From the NCBI RefSeq assembly GCF_000807775.2, contig NZ_CP047385.1:1922001-1986000 (forward strand): 64,000 bases of DNA. The letters run 5' to 3'. Shown one piece after another: positions 61,576-64,000 of the stretch (the stretch's first letter is position 1; each line of letters begins with the position of its first letter). Source of the DNA: Pandoraea fibrosis (GTDB lineage: Bacteria; Pseudomonadota; Gammaproteobacteria; Burkholderiales; Burkholderiaceae). Made by a program: the position numbers and the translations under genes. Under the pieces are notes generated by a model. The model was given only the letters and a program-made list of their open reading frames with translations, did no database searches and was not told the DNA's origin.

Positions 61576-63864
61576 ATGAGCAACAACAACGATCACCAGG
61601 CCGCCCTGGAATACCACCAGTTCCCGACGCCGGGCAAGATCTCCGTGACGGCCAGCAAGCCACTCGTCACGCAGCGCGATCTGGCGCTCGCCTATACCCC
61701 GGGCGTCGCGATTCCGTGTCAGGAAATCGCGGCCGATCCGGCGCAGTCGTTCAAGTACACGGCGCGCGGCAATCTGGTCGGTGTGATCACGAACGGCTCG
61801 GCCGTGCTCGGTCTGGGCAATATCGGTGCGCTCGCCTCCAAGCCGGTCATGGAAGGCAAGGCCGTCCTCTTCAAGAAGTTCGCCGGGATCGATGTGTTCG
61901 ACATCGAAATCACCGAGAGCGACCCGGACAAGCTCGTTGAGATCATCGCGAGCCTCGAAGCCACGTTCGGCGGTATCAATCTGGAAGACATCAAGGCTCC
62001 CGAGTGCTTCACCGTCGAGCGCAAGCTGCGCGAGCGGATGAAGATCCCGGTCTTCCACGATGACCAGCACGGTACCGCCATCACCGTGAGCGCCGCGTTC
62101 ATCAACGGCCTGAAGGTCGTGGGCAAGGACATTCGCGAAGTGAAGGTCGTGACCTCGGGCGCCGGTGCTGCCGCACTCGCCTGTCTGGACCTGATGGTCG
62201 ATCTGGGCCTGCCGGTCGAGAACATCTGGGCGACGGATATCGACGGGGTGGTCTTCGAGGGCCGCACGGTCGGCATGGACCCAGACAAGGCGCGTTTCGC
62301 ACAGAAGACCGACAAGCGCACGCTGGCGGAAGTGATCGACGGCGCCGACGTCTTCCTCGGTCTGTCCGCCGGTGGCGTGCTCAAGCCGGAGATGTTGAAG
62401 ACGATGGCGTCGCGCCCGCTGATTCTGGCGCTGGCCAATCCGACGCCGGAAATCTTCCCGGAAGAGGCGCGCGCCGCGCGTGACGACGTGGTGCTGGCCA
62501 CGGGCCGTTCGGACTTCCCGAATCAGGTCAATAACGTGCTGTGCTTCCCGTACATCTTCCGTGGCGCGCTCGACGTGGGCGCCACCACGATTACGCGCAG
62601 CATGGAAATCGCTGCGGTTCACGCAATTGCCGGACTCGCGCAGGAAGAACCGAACGACTCCGTGGCAACCGCCTATGGCGCATATGACCTGTCGTTTGGC
62701 CCGGAATACCTGATTCCGAAGCCGTTCGACTCGCGTCTGATCGTGCGTATCGCACCGGCAGTGGCGCGTGCCGCGATGGAGGACGGTGTGGCCACCCGCC
62801 CGATCGCCGACTTCGACGCCTACGCCGAGCAACTGCAACAGTTCGTGTACCACTCGGGCGCATTCATGAAGCCCATCTTCTCGGCCGCCAAGCAGTTGGT
62901 GCGAGACGGCGGCAAGGCTCGCATCGTGTTCGCCGAAGGCGAGGAAGAGCGCGTGCTGCGCGCCGTGCAGGTGATCGTCGACGAGAAGCTGGCTCGCCCG
63001 ATTCTCGTGGGCCGTCCGGAAGTGCTGCTCGCCCGCATCGAGAAATTTGGTCTGCGCCTGCGCCTGGGCGAAGATGTCGAAGTCACCAATCCGTATTACG
63101 ACGAGCGTTTCCATCAGTACTGGACCAACTACTGGGAACTGCGTTGCCGCGACGGCATTACGAAGGAGATGGCGCGCGTCGAGATGCGCCGCCGTCTCAC
63201 GCTGATCGGCGCGATGATGGTGCGTCTGGGCGATGCCGACGGCATGATCTGCGGCACGGTAGGGGCGTACCACGATCACCTGCGCTTCGTTGACGAAGTC
63301 ATCGGCAAGCAACCGGGGGCGAACACCTACGCGGCAATGAACATTCTGCTGCTCGACAAGCGCACCGTGGCGCTGGTGGACACGCACGTCAACGACGATC
63401 CCACGGCCGAACAGATCGCCGAGTTCACGCTGGCAGCCGCCAAACAGATGACGTGGCTCAACCTCAACCCGAAGATCGCGCTGCTCTCGCGCTCGAACTT
63501 CGGCTCGGGCAGTGCGGCGTCGGGCACGAAAATGCGTCGTGTGCTGGAGATGGTCACGGCGCAAGCGCCGGAGCTCGAAATTGACGGCGAAATGCATGGC
63601 GACTGCGCGCTCGATGAAGGCCTGCGCAGCCGCATCCTGCCGCATTCGCGTCTGAAGGGCGCCGCCAACCTGCTGGTGTGCCCGAACGTCGACTCGGGCA
63701 ACATCGCCTACAACCTGCTCAAGACGGGCGCGGGCAGCAATGTCGCCGTGGGTCCGTTCCTGCTGGGGGTAGGCGCACCGGTGAACGTGCTGACGTCCAG
63801 CTCGACCGTGCGACGCATCATCAACATGACGGCCCTCACCGTCATCCAGGCCAATCGTGACTGA
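61576..63864 (+). CDS. maeB: NADP-dependent malic enzyme with phosphotransacetylase-like domain
   Basis: A 762-residue two-domain protein. The malic-enzyme part (1-430) has YTPGVAIPCQEIA, VFHDDQHGTAITVSAAF, the nucleotide fold SGAGAAALACLDLMVDLG and NPTPEIFPEEARAA. The C-terminal 320 residues look like phosphate acetyltransferase (GKARIVFAEGEEERVLRAVQ; CPNVDSGNIAYNLLK) but in MaeB this domain regulates and does not catalyse; acetyl-CoA inhibits the E. coli enzyme. It decarboxylates malate to pyruvate with NADPH. The first ATG at 61576 is correctly placed; the divergent LysR gene is upstream. Confidence 0.95.
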   Translation: MSNNNDHQAALEYHQFPTPGKISVTASKPLVTQRDLALAYTPGVAIPCQEIAADPAQSFKYTARGNLVGVITNGSAVLGLGNIGALASKPVMEGKAVLFKKFAGIDVFDIEITESDPDKLVEIIASLEATFGGINLEDIKAPECFTVERKLRERMKIPVFHDDQHGTAITVSAAFINGLKVVGKDIREVKVVTSGAGAAALACLDLMVDLGLPVENIWATDIDGVVFEGRTVGMDPDKARFAQKTDKRTLAEVIDGADVFLGLSAGGVLKPEMLKTMASRPLILALANPTPEIFPEEARAARDDVVLATGRSDFPNQVNNVLCFPYIFRGALDVGATTITRSMEIAAVHAIAGLAQEEPNDSVATAYGAYDLSFGPEYLIPKPFDSRLIVRIAPAVARAAMEDGVATRPIADFDAYAEQLQQFVYHSGAFMKPIFSAAKQLVRDGGKARIVFAEGEEERVLRAVQVIVDEKLARPILVGRPEVLLARIEKFGLRLRLGEDVEVTNPYYDERFHQYWTNYWELRCRDGITKEMARVEMRRRLTLIGAMMVRLGDADGMICGTVGAYHDHLRFVDEVIGKQPGANTYAAMNILLLDKRTVALVDTHVNDDPTAEQIAEFTLAAAKQMTWLNLNPKIALLSRSNFGSGSAASGTKMRRVLEMVTAQAPELEIDGEMHGDCALDEGLRSRILPHSRLKGAANLLVCPNVDSGNIAYNLLKTGAGSNVAVGPFLLGVGAPVNVLTSSSTVRRIINMTALTVIQANRD

Positions 63865-64000
63865 AGTCCACACGGCGTTCGCGCTGGGGCAACGTTCCCG
63901 GCGCGTGACGCTGGTCTGGCGGGGCAGGGCGATCCAGCCTGTCGCGATGGCCAGATCGGTTCAGGTAGTGCCCGAGCCCCGGTAAGCGTGGCAGACGCAT
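63865..64000. other. Window end after maeB
   Basis: The last 136 bp hold no start codon with a recognisable gene and no clear terminator. Any gene beyond is cut off. Confidence 0.5.

Noticed and set aside
1..64000. CRISPR arrays, tRNA or rRNA genes, insertion sequences, prophage
   Set aside because: I looked on both strands for spaced direct repeats, cloverleaf or CCA ends, transposase motifs and phage proteins, and saw none. A tRNAscan or ISfinder search could still find a short one.

Overview
The window is GC-rich, densely coding bacterial chromosome with no rRNA, tRNA, insertion sequence, prophage or CRISPR array that I could see. The gene content and order point to a betaproteobacterium of the order Burkholderiales, family Burkholderiaceae in the broad sense. 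The clues are the clusters rluE/icd, cspA-like/clpS-clpA, ribF-ileS-lspA-coaBC-(insert)-dut, rpmB-rpmG/radC/fkpB-ispH and a livJ-livH-livM-livG-livF cluster, plus a nagAa-G-H-Ab salicylate hydroxylase cluster resembling that of Ralstonia sp. U2. A Pandoraea-like genus fits my impression, but this is inference and was not tested by a database search.

Layout. 1-5.8 kb: two small secreted Ala/Lys-rich proteins, RluE, isocitrate dehydrogenase behind a palindromic operator-like site, a small exported protein, a VOC protein, and a divergent LysR/SDR pair. 6-7.1 kb: a lone glycosyltransferase. 7.1-11.4 kb: a NahR/NagR-type LysR regulator divergent from a complete four-gene salicylate 5-hydroxylase operon. 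11.9-15.3 kb: a cold-shock protein with a long leader, then the ClpS-ClpA protein quality-control pair. 15.3-26.5 kb: housekeeping genes dut, coaBC, lspA, ileS, ribF (minus) and purN, an rsmB-like gene (plus); a flavin monooxygenase and an MFS transporter sit between coaBC and dut. 26.5-33.3 kb: an MscS-type channel, a fatty-acid desaturase with a TTG start, and de novo NAD synthesis (nadA-nadC facing nadB). 33.5-36.5 kb: ribosomal proteins L33 and L28, RadC, an FKBP isomerase and IspH. 36.5-42.3 kb: a repeat-bearing AT-rich regulatory region and the branched-chain amino-acid ABC transporter. 42.3-47.1 kb: two GNAT acetyltransferases, an acetylornithine aminotransferase with an attenuator-like leader, a ferredoxin-type reductase and a divergent epimerase. 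47.1-55.5 kb: a MacA-MacB-NodT tripartite efflux system, a BON-like exported protein and an OmpR/EnvZ-type two-component system. 55.5-64 kb: PPK2, a ZntB-like CorA transporter, an AraC/VOC pair, an orphan autotransporter heptosyltransferase, a LysR regulator and NADP-malic enzyme.

The most interesting unexplained signal is the minus-strand leader of the argD-like gene. A consensus TTGACA promoter abuts an ATG that would be translated leaderless. The 28-residue leader peptide has 8 Arg, including four in a row. Its stop codon is followed after 23 nt by an intrinsic terminator ending 39 nt before argD. This looks like an arginine-responsive attenuator. I did not find a convincing antiterminator by eye, so it remains a hypothesis. 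Other signals worth checking are operator-like palindromes upstream of icd, the nag operon, livJ and zntB, an orphan autotransporter heptosyltransferase, and a small ORF in front of the two-component genes.
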